DNA of 64,000 nucleotides from Allodiplogaster sudhausi (lineage: Eukaryota; Nematoda; Chromadorea; Rhabditida; Diplogasteridae), in assembly GCA_945643635.1 (NCBI GenBank), contig CALZFC010000104.1:451501-515500 (forward strand), in the 5' to 3' direction. The translations under genes were made by a program, and so were the position numbers. Of the stretch, positions 11,645-21,412 are shown piece after piece. How positions within the stretch are numbered: the stretch's first letter is position 1; every line of letters starts with the position of its first letter. The notes below the pieces were generated by a model. The model did no database searches. It was not told the origin of the DNA and saw only the letters and a program-made list of their open reading frames with translations.

Positions 11645-13885
11645 ATGCCGAAGCATCTCTCCTCAGATGAGAAAGAAGTCGTCTTAGACGAAATAGCGCG
11701 CTTCCGAGAATACCTCATCGAAGGAAACAGCAACCGACGTCCTGGCGCCAATTCGGCAAGAGACGGCGCATGGCAAACAGTGGTCGATCGTGCGCGAGAT
11801 CGGCTTGGGAATAGCGAGATAACAGTGACTCGCTGCCAACGAATCCTGCGCGACTCCCTTGCTACAGTCAAGCAGTACTCCGTCGATGAGAGACGGTTGA
11901 ATTTTACTCTGCTGCGTTACAATCTCATATATATTTCGGCTGGTTTTAGTTACAGAGGAGCAACTGGTGGTGGCAGGTCTCTTGATGTTGAGAAGAATCT
12001 TGAAAATAGATTTGATGCGCTCTTCCCTGCTGAGAAGGAAATGATTGGCCTGTATGGCAAAACCGCTGTCTTTTGTGGAATCACCCCTTATGGGGAAAGT
12101 GTTGTTCCGCTCTCTCAGGTTCGTAAATCTCGTGTGTTCATGTTTAATTGAATTTGGTTCGTTATTTCAAGGAGAAAATGCCGAAAGAAGCGATAAGAAA
12201 GCAGCGCACACGCCCCTTGAAAGATGAACATAGCTTAGATGCCGTCGAGAACGGCGGAACAAGTACTCTTGCCTTAAACTCTCAGGTTTTACGTCTTATT
12301 TACACTTTTTTTGGTCGGAGTTCATGCTAAATAATGTAACTTATCGTCAATTAGTTTCTTTGTGCGATTGTTGTCGAAATATCTCGAGAAACTTGGCTCT
12401 TCTAGAATCATTTCCTGGGAAGTGCGGCAAGGAGGCAGCGAAAACGCACATGGGAAGATGACGATATTTTCCCTGCCATTGAAGAGCACGTGGAAAGCTC
12501 GTTGGCTCGTTCTCAGGTTTTTATTTACCCATGTTTTTCGTTGGATGACAAAAAAATAATGGAACATATCCTGCAGTTGCTTTCTTGTTTGGTTCTTTTC
12601 GAAATATGCCAAGAAAAATGGATATTTCCAGATGAATTTGCTGGGAAACACGAGAAAGCAACGAAGGCGCACTTTGGATGATCACGAGGATTTGTGTGGC
12701 GGCGATGATGAAATGGAAAGCTCTTTAGCTGGATCACAGGTTCTTATCTACTCATATTCTTTGTTCGTTATCATTGGGAATGATGGAACTTCGTTGGTTG
12801 TCATTGAAGTTCCCTTAATAGTTCGGTGGATTTGGAAGGATGTTTAGAAACGTGGTAAGTTCAAGAACTAGTTGCAGAAAAATACACTGAGAAAGAAGCG
12901 CACGTTCTCTTTGCAATGTTTTCCCAGCCGGCGACTTGGAAAGTGGCTGGATGGCGGTGAAAACTTGTTTTCTAAGTTCTGTTGCCTCCTTTTTTTAACA
13001 GATTATTTCCCATTTATTTAGGATAACGAAGATTTCACGAACCAGGCGTGACGGATTCTTCCAGCCACAACCCGAGAAGAACCGCAGCATCGGAACGCAT
13101 GGTGCGTGAAAAGACCTTCGAAATGCTGGAGGTGTGTTTATTCTTTTACTTAAAAAAGAACATCTTGCGATTAGTCTTATAATTTTGGCGTTGAAAACTT
13201 AAAATGCTTCTGTAGGCACAGCGGAAAGCAGCGGTGGCGACTCAGTCCTTGGCGAAAGATGCTTCGGTGTACTTGCGAAATGCTTCAGCAACAGTGCGTG
13301 AGATGGGAAGGGATTTCAAAAGGGTAAGAAAAATTTTCACTGCTAACTTGTTCGCAATCATGCATTTGATTTAGTCTCTGCGAATGGAGCGAGAGAGCTT
13401 CATTCAGTCTATGAACACCATTGTAAGCTCGCTCGCCGGGCGAAACTTTGTTAGTTCTGTTTTGTATATAGATTTCAATGGCGTCCTTGTTATAACAGGA
13501 GTTATTAACAGTTTTAATGTCCTTTTCCAGTCATCCATTGCTGACACGTCGCAGGATATTGTGAATGATCACCAGGCATCTCACGATAATACGGTTACAC
13601 TTCCATTCCATTTTATTTAATTTTTTTTTCTGTCCTTGATTATTTCTTGATTTTAAGTTTGTATCTTTTAATTAAGTTAAAATCTTAAACTGTGGCTTAA
13701 CATCGTAGGTACTCTTTAATCGTGAAGTCAAGCAAGAGGTGACCGTGCCCCATCAACCAGCAGAAGACGCAGATTCCTTCGTCGACGTTGAAAGAATGTC
13801 CTCTGTCTCGGACATGCTGGAGTTGCAGAATGGCAAGCGTAACGCTTCAGAAAAGGCTCCTTCGAGCCGTTCACCTCTCCTGTAA
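11645..13885 (+). CDS. SANT/Myb-like DNA-binding protein of the Harbinger element, 454 aa
   Basis: Eleven exons join in phase: 11645-12118, 12172-12285, 12406-12516, 12632-12739, 12822-12854, 12928-12956, 13032-13131, 13216-13323, 13375-13422, 13531-13593 and 13709-13885 (stop TAA). The start follows a good acceptor (tttgtttcag) just before AACATG. Residues 5-85 begin LSSDEKEVVLDEIARF, include GAWQTVVDRA and end ITVTRCQRILRDSLATVK; this is the zeste-like or Myb/SANT-like helical fold used for DNA binding. Harbinger elements normally encode such a protein, which brings the transposase to the DNA and nucleus. Exons 2-4 are three diverged copies of one another, each basic then acidic and ending near S-L-A-x-S-Q. 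The acceptor of exon 7 (acgaag) is poor and was chosen because it keeps the frame. The rest is intact, which is odd beside a broken transposase. Confidence 0.8.
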
Positions 13886-14315
13886 CTGTTAGGAATAGAG
13901 TTCTATAAAGTTAATCTTTACTTTACTTAAAGAATATAAAATAGTAGATTTATCTTATAATTATTGCATAGCATATCTAAATTTTGTGTTCATAGCAACA
14001 TGCCCAAGCTGTTCAGCTCCTTTCTATTAAATGCTCATTTATTCCCCATATCATTCTTCGCCATTCTCCTTCCTTCTACATTTTCATTCTAGCTTAAAAG
14101 TGCTTTTTGCACAGTTATAGCCTTTGAATGACTTTTTATCGATTTTATAGAATCGCCACAATTTTTTTTTGTTTTGTTTTAGGCTACGATAAGAATTATA
14201 CTGTCACAGGTACTGTAATGTTTGCTATGCTTGGCTTTCTTTTCATTTTCTTTACTAATAACTTGTTTTGTTGATCTAACAAGAAGATAAAGTTGATGCT
14301 TCGTTAACATCTTAC

Positions 14316-14961
14316 TTCCAAAACGAGAGCGCCTCGCGAATGCTTCCGCTGCTCCTGCGCAGTAGCGCGGACTTGTAAGAGGAAAGCGGACATAACGGTC
14401 CCACAATGTCTGCATTCCGTCTAGTGTTCGCTCCAGAACATTCGCAGCAGTGGATTGGCAACATCCAAAGAGGTCAGCCAGCACGGACTGCGACGCGTTT
14501 GTGAACAGAGACCGGAGCAGCATGAGAACCTGTTGAATGTGTTATAACTAGCATTTTTTTTCAATTATTCCAGACTCCATTGATATTTTTGTTAATAATG
14601 CTTTCACATTGAAATTTCTTGTTTCATGCACTTCTCCCTCCGAATATCCCTGAGATTCCTCGTTTCACACACTTTTCCTCTTTTCCTCTCTCGCCTATTT
14701 TTTAAACTCTTTCTTGCCGTCTTTACATCACAATCGGAGTTCTCGGCTTGCCTGGTTCTCTTCGGAGATCGCCCAGTCTCCGAAAGAGTAGTGATTAAGA
14801 GCCGCCACGAGGTGCTGGACAAGCTGCCTGACTCGGACCGGTCTCATCCGGAAGCGATCACAAAGGAGCCTTTCATTGGGAGCGAAAAATAGCATAGGAT
14901 GCTGTCGAATGTATGGCAAGTTGGGTTGCCGACGCCGAATAGGGACCAATAGGTTGTTCAT
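14316..14961 (-). pseudogene. PIF/Harbinger transposase, N-terminal part only
   Basis: Two exons, 14961-14752 and 14529-14316, join in phase 0 across an intron with a GC donor (cag/gcaagc). Exon 1 has the FRMRPVRVRQLVQHLVAALN segment typical of the region before the catalytic domain. Exon 2 has VLMLLRSLFTNASQ, then VLADLFGCCQSTAANVLER and a WDRYVRFP motif, matching the 'fgisqSTvsri' helix-turn-helix and 'i.fP' of the family. The exon then ends at a strong gtaag donor where the first catalytic Asp region (a 'GaIDGTH' motif in intact relatives) should follow. Between 13886 and 14315 no frame encodes it. About 200 catalytic residues are therefore missing, presumably deleted. The upstream ATG could also be at 14972. 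Confidence 0.8.
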
Positions 14962-15313
14962 TCTTCTTAACATACATATATGTATATATTTGCATATATA
15001 AATACGTACAAAAACCACTGCAAGAAAACAATTAAGAAATAAAAGGAAATCCAAAGCTTACCCTGAGACTTATACATAGGTTTCATCGAAATGTCACTCA
15101 GCTCAAAATAAAATCTTCATTAACTTTTGGCCAAACTGGCGTCAGTTTTCTCTAGATTAATAGCACGGCAGATTTCATATCTCGACTAATTATAAGCAAC
15201 TTTTGAATTTCAAATAATTATAAGACCATTCAAATTATACAGATAACATAAAATATACTGCATTAACTAAAAAAAATAGTTTTATCTATGTATTTAAAAC
15301 AAGAAAAGCACAC

Positions 15314-15395
15314 CGAATGCAGCTTCTGCCGCGACGCTCTCAGCCGTCGCAACACTTTCGAAGGCAGTGAAACCGCCGACGGCGGTGAGTGAATA
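15314..15395 (-). CDS. Possible orphan exon, Ala/Gly-rich
   Basis: An 82-base open stretch lies between a good acceptor (ttttacag) and a donor (gtgtgc). It reads YSLTAVGGFTAFESVA and continues with Ala, Glu and Ser. The opposite strand is open too. No partner exon was found; it may be a chance frame. Confidence 0.2.
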
Positions 15396-16234
15396 CTGTA
15401 AAAATAATAATTCATGCCTTTTGATTATCATCATTGCCGTCCATATTCACAATTCGAACTGGATCTAATTGAAAACTTGGCCCGGTTGCTCATTTTATAC
15501 CACCATTGTTTAATTTTCAAAACAGCAATTGAAGTAGGCATGACTTAAAGAAACAAGAAAAGGCCAAGACTTTCTAATCTCCTCGACCATTTCCCTTCAT
15601 TTTATGCCGGCAACAAAACTGTTTTCGGTTTTGTTTAGCCAAATGGTTTGACTTTTATGCATTGGGAGACAGTCGGAAATGGAGGAACACAAATTCTAAT
15701 GCTCTCTATGCAAGGACGTTAAAATGCGCGTTTTTTCCTGTATAATGGGATAGGATGAGGGAAACCGCCTTGGAATTTTCGTAATGGTAGAAGTGAGATC
15801 GAGAAAGAGAAAGAGAGTGAGAAAGAGAGCGAGTAGAAATACTGCATGAAAGAGACCGATCGAGATATAGAGACATAAAGAGAGTACGATGTTGAGAGGG
15901 AGAGACAAAGAGGGGCAGAACATTGTAAGTTAGCGGAGGCAGCGAAATAGAGAGTGAAACTAGATACAATCTTTCCATCTTGTCAGAATGCATCATGATT
16001 TACGCAGAAGAGGTGTGAAGGGATGGCAGAGCAATTAAACAGCACGACCAGAAATAGCATTATGGTGGTTTAAAATAGTTGCCATCTCTATTTTGTGATT
16101 TCTCCATAGCCTTTCTGGCCCTCTAGATTCGATTAGGCGGCCGATCTAATCAAAAAAGGAGCACTAGACCGGCCCCTGTTGTTGAGGCTATGTTGACCGG
16201 GGCAGGGCACGGCTAAGGAGCAAGTGATGTGATT

Positions 16235-16291
<57 letters not shown>

Positions 16292-16690
16292 AAGGGAGAG
16301 AGAGAGTGAGAGAAAGAGAAGGAAGAGAGAAAGATCGGCTCATGGAGTGATCAATCGACAGGAACAAGAGAGAAAAATGAGATGGGAAAAGATGAGCGTT
16401 AGTCACGAGAAAGAGGGAGGGAGAGCGAGAACAGAATGACATAAAAGGCAAATATAGGGAAAAAAGAGAAAAGTCGCGAGTGCATGGAGAGGAAAAGTGA
16501 AAAAGAATACGATTTCTTAAACGAATACTAGTGAAATGGCCGATAAAAGTGGATCGGGTTCAATGATCAGAGAGGTTTGCACCAAGAAAGGTGCTGGAGA
16601 AGCTAGTTTTAGAGCTAAGAATGGAAGCATTCATACTTTCCTGCCGCCCTCGCTTTTCTCACTCTTCCTGCTCTCTTCTCTCGCCTTAAG

Positions 16691-16722
<32 letters not shown>

Positions 16723-16992
16723 ACTCTCACCGCTCTCTGATCTCTCACTCTCTCTTCTCTCACTCTCTCCGCTCTCTCTTCTCTCACTCTCCCAGCTATC
16801 TATTCCCTGGCTCTCTCCGATCTCTTTCAATGAGTATGGCGAGGTGCGAGAAAGGACAAGATACTGGTCTGCACAGATGAGTATGAATGACAACGGCTCT
16901 GCAAGTCGGTTTCTCTCAGTCTCTTCGTTCTCTCTCTTTCTCTTTCTCCTTCTCTTTTTTCATATTTTCTTCTCTCCCTATCTCTCTCTCTC

Positions 16993-17071
<79 letters not shown>

Positions 17072-17878
17072 CTCTATCTAACTCTCCTCTTCCTACTTCA
17101 CAGCCATACAAACTGTACACCTTTCATCGCGCTTTCAATCTTTCTGGCAATTGCTTTCCTACTTTCCCAAGACGTATTACAGATTCCGCGGCAGCGGGGG
17201 AGATGACAGGAGATGAGGAATAGAAGGAATGAAAGGCAGAGAACGAGAGAGAGAGAGAGCGAGAGAGAGAGAGAGAGGAGAGGGATAGGGAGATAGAGAG
17301 ATAAAGAGGGAGAGAGATATAGACATTAACAGGGAGAGACATAGATCATACTCATGAGGACGAGGATAATTAGAATACCAAGAACAACAGCTAGTGCGCG
17401 AAAGAGAGACAGACAGAGAGACGAAGCGAGAAAGAGATTGATAAATGGGCAGCAAGTGTAAGGTGTCAAAAAGTTCGAACTGTAATGAAAACGCGAGTGC
17501 ATTCCGGTGATTACTGTTTTCTGTCAATAACGGTCAAGGAATGAATGTGATGGAAGAGGAGAGAGAGGGAATTCTAGTAGAGGATGACTGTGCGACAGCA
17601 GGGAAATCTATGCTTCTAGAACACAGAGAAGAAGGAATGATGGAGTAGAGAAAAGAGAAATAGAGAGTTGGTAGATGCTTAGAGAGTTGGGCGAGAGAGA
17701 GAGAAAAAGATGGTAGAGAGCGGAAGAAAAGGGAATAGAGAAGCACTGACGAAGCCCGACAGCAATACGGACACGAAGAGAACAGTGAGGGGCTAACGCA
17801 CATTAAGCTCTCTCTCTCTCTATCTCTCTATCTCTTTATCTCTCTCTATCTCTCACTCTCCATCAGTTTTTTTTTTTT
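15396..17878. other. Gene-free, polypurine/polypyrimidine-rich stretch
   Basis: No exon is supported. GA-rich runs lie at about 15795-15910, 16235-16330 and 17240-17410, and CT-rich runs at about 16690-16810, 16915-17085 and 17810-17865. Frames here are Ser/Leu or Arg/Glu repeats from the tracts. Confidence 0.7.
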
Positions 17879-19177
17879 AACCCTTTTTTCTGTGTCTTGA
17901 CATTTCTGATATTTGTTGAGCAGAACGCGCCATAGTTTTACCTTTATAAGAAAGAGCATTTAATTTTACGTAGTTTACATAGGTTTGCAACTGAATTGGA
18001 CGACGTAATAGATGCGATTTTGCGGCCAGGAACTCCTAACTCCGCAAATTATCAAGATTTTAAATCGCCGAATGCTTCCCGAGCATGTAGTTCTTGAGCT
18101 AGAAACAAGATAGGATTGTTCACCAGTCGATTTCTTGTAGATATGGTATATTTGTGCAACATTACAAAGTAATAATTGGTAAATTGTTTTTTCGTATCTC
18201 AAATAATTCCCCTATAACTACGGAAATGTAACTTTATGTCTCATCTTCAAAGGAATTTCTGAATTTAACTTTCACCACATCAAAGAACGGGTTTTTTGAA
18301 CCTGTAGAATTGTCCATAACTTCAATATAGCTACGATCTTTTCGATAATCTATAATTAGAGATAGAAATCCGATGACTTTTTTTTAAATTTTTTTTTTCA
18401 AATCGTTCTTTTGCCGTATGTTATAGGTTGGGAGAGAAGAAAGTCAATTTTATTCTTTATAATAATACTTTTTGCTTTATCCATTTTCAATATACAGATC
18501 AGAATAAGTCATCGTGAATTTCGGGCTCAAAATAATTCATCGTCCCATGTCTTCCTGTTATTCTGAGCTGTATATTGAAAATGGATAAAGCAAAAAGTAT
18601 TATTATAAAGAATAAAATTGACTTTCTTCTCTCCCAACCTATAACATACGGCAAAAGAACGATTTAAAAAAAAAAATTTAAAAAAAGTCATCGGATTTCT
18701 ATCTCTAATTATAGATTATCGAAAAGATCGTAGCTATATTGAAGTTATGGACAATTCTACAGGTTCAAAAAACCCGTTCTTTGATGTGGTGAAAGTTAAA
18801 TTCAGAAATTCCTTTGAAGATGAGTCATAAAGTTACATTTCCGTAGTTATAGGGGAATTATTTGAGATACGAAAAAACAATTTACCAATTATTACTTTGT
18901 AATGTTGCACAAATATACCATATCTGCAAGAAATCGACTGGTGAACAATCCCATCTTGTTTCTAGCTCAAGAACTACATGCTCGGGAAGCATTCGGCGAT
19001 TTAAAATCTTGATAATTTGCGGAGTTAGGAGTTCCTGGCCGCAAAATCGCATCTATTACGTCGTCGAATTCACCTATGTAAACTACGTAAAATTAAATGC
19101 TTTTTCTTATAAAGGTAAAACTATGGCGCGTTCTGCTCAACAAATATCAGAAATGTCAAGACACAGAAAAAAGGGTT
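17879..19177. mobile_element. 1.3-kb foldback (long inverted repeat) element
   Basis: The left arm, 17879-18507, is nearly identical to the reverse complement of the right arm, 18558-19177. Only about 50 bp separates them. The outer ends are AACCCTTTTTTCTGTGTCTT in both arms. Differences are few single bases and A/T-run length. Both arms contain the same open frame pointing outward (KSTGEQS.LVSSSRTTCSG), which is explained by the duplication and shows no family features. Flanks are runs of T, so a target duplication cannot be read. It is probably a foldback transposon or long-TIR MITE; an inverted segmental duplication is the alternative. Confidence 0.85.
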
Positions 19178-20323
19178 TTTCCAAAAAAGTGTTGAAAAAG
19201 TGAAATTAAAAGCAAAGTCATGTGTATTTTGGAACTGTTTTGTTAGTTTTAAGAAGACAAATCGAATGATCACTTTAATGTTGTCCATTGTTGAGTTTGA
19301 AGCGATTTATGCCAATTTTCCTGCTCACGAGTTTGATCAATTGTGAATGTTCAGGCGGAAATTAGGACACCATTACGTGGGACAATCCTTTAGTGAACCA
19401 TTGTGCTAGGGGTTTTAAATGTTCCTCTTTCACGCGGTGGTGTCGCATTCGCGCGCTCGAAACGTTTTCGTGCCCAAACCGCACCTCCGATACATTTGGG
19501 GGTCAATATGACCCCTTAAATGAATTTTTTTCAAAAAAATTTGTATGATTTTTTTTATGCCCCTGCGATTGCTGAACGTAATAAACTTTTCAAAATTCAA
19601 TTTCGTTGAGTTTACAAAAAGTTATGTCTATTTAACTCATTTCGACATTTCGAGACGACGTATACTGTGCTTAAAAACAAAAATAAATTTTTGAAAAAAA
19701 TGTTTTTGGAAACCCATAGGGTGCAACAGTAACCCTTCAAATAAAATTAAAATCAAAAAATAATTTTATTCCCTGCACTACTTTAATAGTGGTCGAATCT
19801 CTCAGACAGGCTCTCTTAAAAAGATTTGACCTAGTAAACATCTCGTTTTCTTCGGAGAATTATTACCATGACAAGCTATTGTTTATTTGTTACCCGTATA
19901 AAATTTATTAAATTAAAAACCCAATAATACACGTATCAAGAAATTCGAGTGCATTATCTAGTCAATGCCATTTTCAATACTTTTTAATCATGGATTTCAA
20001 GCTGCTGAAGGTTCTCAATCTGCGGCTTTCTACTTCTTCTTGTTCGTATCCCTGACTCATAAAACAACGAAATCACTAGAATGCCATTTTCTTTATTAGT
20101 ATTCCTTTTTTGATGTCAAATCGTATTTTCGAACTAAAATTTCTCGAACCCCTTTACTCCTCCTCTTACAATTCGCAGTATGCTTTCCAATTAAAGAACA
20201 TTTCTTTTCGAATGCATGCTTTCCATGAAATAGACTTTTGTCTTTATGCCACGACTGTGTTTCCCATGACAGATGAAAGGAGAATGCCTGTGGAGTTTCT
20301 TGGGTGAGGGAAGCGAGAGTGAG
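19178..20323. other. Gene-free AT-rich stretch
   Basis: No coding exon is supported. Two short near-palindromes stand out: GGGGTCAATATGACCCC at about 19499-19515 and GGGTGCAACAGTAACCC at about 19719-19735, both followed by 'TT(A/C)AAT' and AT-rich DNA. They could be ends or relics of a transposon. Confidence 0.5.
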
Positions 20324-20622
20324 TCAGAGGAACAAGTACCCAAGCCCGTAGTTCGGGTACTGGCCAACATAGGCTGAGTAGCCTGTGATTGTTCTTCATA
20401 AGCCTTTATTGTTTAAAATATTAAGAAAATCTTTTTATAGTTTAGAATTAAAAATTGACCGTAGGGAGAAGCGTAGCAGTAGGCTCCATAAAGCTGAAGT
20501 TAAAATATAATTAAATTATACATAACTTGTTTAATTTATTATCTTGAAATATTCTTCTCTTGAAATAATCTCTAATTTAACTGACATTCGCGGAGTAGTA
20601 CGGGCTGCCGACGGCTCCAGGG
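20324..20622 (-). CDS. Small Gly/Tyr-rich peptide gene, 3' part
   Basis: Three tiny exons join in phase: 20622-20586, 20493-20460 and 20382-20324 (stop TGA). Together they give PGAVGSPYYSAN, LYGAYCYASPYG and YSAYVGQYPNYGLGYLFL. The spacing of Gly, Tyr, Ser and Pro is that of short secreted nematode peptides (YGGY-type or cuticle-associated), but I do not recognise the gene. The first exon seen starts in phase 2, so at least one upstream exon with the start codon, and a signal peptide if secreted, is missing; none was found up to 20880. The consistent phases across three exons argue that it is real. Confidence 0.5.
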
Positions 20623-20879
20623 CTTAAAAACAGCAGTTTTTTCCTTCAAGTTTTATTAAATTAAGTCTGTCAAGGCTATTTATTATTATTAAATGGCCGC
20701 CAGTCTCCCGCTGCCTTCCTCGGAAGTCGCACGGCGAGCGGCGATGTCTGTCCCTCTGTGCCATCCCGAACGCCCGCGTCTAGTCTAAATTCTAAATTGC
20801 GTCCAGTGGTGCCGACAATTAGCCCTGGCGGGCACTTTTTATTTATTTTCATTTCTTTTCATCTTTTACAATTAACATT

Positions 20880-20942
20880 AGGAGCCAAAAACTCAGTCTA
20901 GAAGTGAAAAATGAATTTAGCACAGGTGAGTTTCCTGCTCCT
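20880..20942. mobile_element. MITE family A, copy 2 (63 bp, internally deleted)
   Basis: The left end is AGGAGCCAAAAACTCAGTCT and the right end, read inward, is AGGAGCAGGAAACTCACC. The middle is missing relative to other copies. Its right end lies inside the last exon of the neighbouring minus-strand gene. Confidence 0.7.
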
Positions 20943-21233
20943 TTAGCATCGACCAGGTCGCCACAACGTCCGGCCTTAATTTCAGTCCCAAAATTAGCGC
21001 GGCAAAATTACTTTGAATCGTTTCTGACATTGAGTCTGAAAGACGAACGAAGAATGAGCAATAGTTTAGTCTTGGCCTAGCGTACATCTTCTTATTGCTA
21101 CCTCCCAAACTGAGTATCTCTTCCCTTGCCTTTCTTTGGTCCTCGTCTTCTATCCGCTGACTTTCCCTAGCAACCGAAAGAAAGTGCGACACGGGACTCT
21201 CGTCGGGGGTGCATCGTGGGCTTCCAGCCGTTT
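20917..21233 (-). CDS. Unrecognised gene, C-terminal part ending in a MITE
   Basis: Exons seen are about 21233-21102 and 21035-20917 (stop TAA), joined in phase 1 (GGAG/gtagca to tttcag/AC). The protein reads GSPRCTPDESPVSHFLSVAR, then a charged helix (IEDEDQRKAREEILSLGD), then SMSETIQSNFAALILGLKL and RPDVVATWSM. The last residues, KEQETHLC and the stop, lie within the right end of MITE copy 2. The frame stays open upstream into a (GAA)n tract at about 21240, so the 5' end is not defined. No family recognised. Confidence 0.5.
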
Positions 21234-21239
21234 CCCTTC

Positions 21240-21313
21240 TCTTCTTCTTCTTCTTCTTCTTCTTCTTCTTCTTCTTCTTCTTCTTCTTCTCTCTCTCTCT
21301 CTCTCTCTCTCTT
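21240..21313. repeat. (CTT)n followed by (CT)n
   Basis: About 17 CTT units run straight into about 12 CT units. The tract lies about 100 bp before the start codon of the CEP104-like gene, between it and the divergent minus-strand gene. Confidence 0.9.
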
Positions 21314-21412
21314 TCCCTCTCCTTCTCGCTGTCTCACTTTCTATCCTCCTTTCTCTTCTCTTCTAAGCCCTCTTGTTATGGCCACTTCCATGTTTACTTT
21401 CTCTTCTCGTGA

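Larger units (their letters stand above)
11204..15168. mobile_element. PIF/Harbinger-type DNA transposon (3965 bp), catalytically truncated
   Basis: The ends are inverted repeats: CCGTGCTATTAATCTAG on both sides, then AGAAAACTGA after a 2-base difference, and a further shared 'GAGCTGAGTGA' inside. The flanks are CAG (11201-11203 and 15169-15171), a 3-bp duplication of the CWG type known for this superfamily. It carries the usual pair of genes: a SANT/Myb-like DNA-binding protein (+ strand, 11645-13885) and a transposase (- strand, 14961-14316). The transposase stops before its DDE catalytic region, so this copy cannot move itself. A long imperfect stem (about 11411-11432 with 11460-11481) lies between the left end and the first gene. 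Confidence 0.88.

Noticed and set aside
16536..17206. Ser/Leu-rich and Arg/Glu-rich open frames around 16-17.5 kb
   Set aside because: They are frames through CT and GA tracts and carry no domain or splice evidence. The same holds for dozens of such frames from 36 to 64 kb.
17975..19203. Two matching open frames beginning MRYEKTIYQLLLCN
   Set aside because: They are the same sequence in the two arms of the foldback element, so their similarity is not evidence of coding; no family features are seen.
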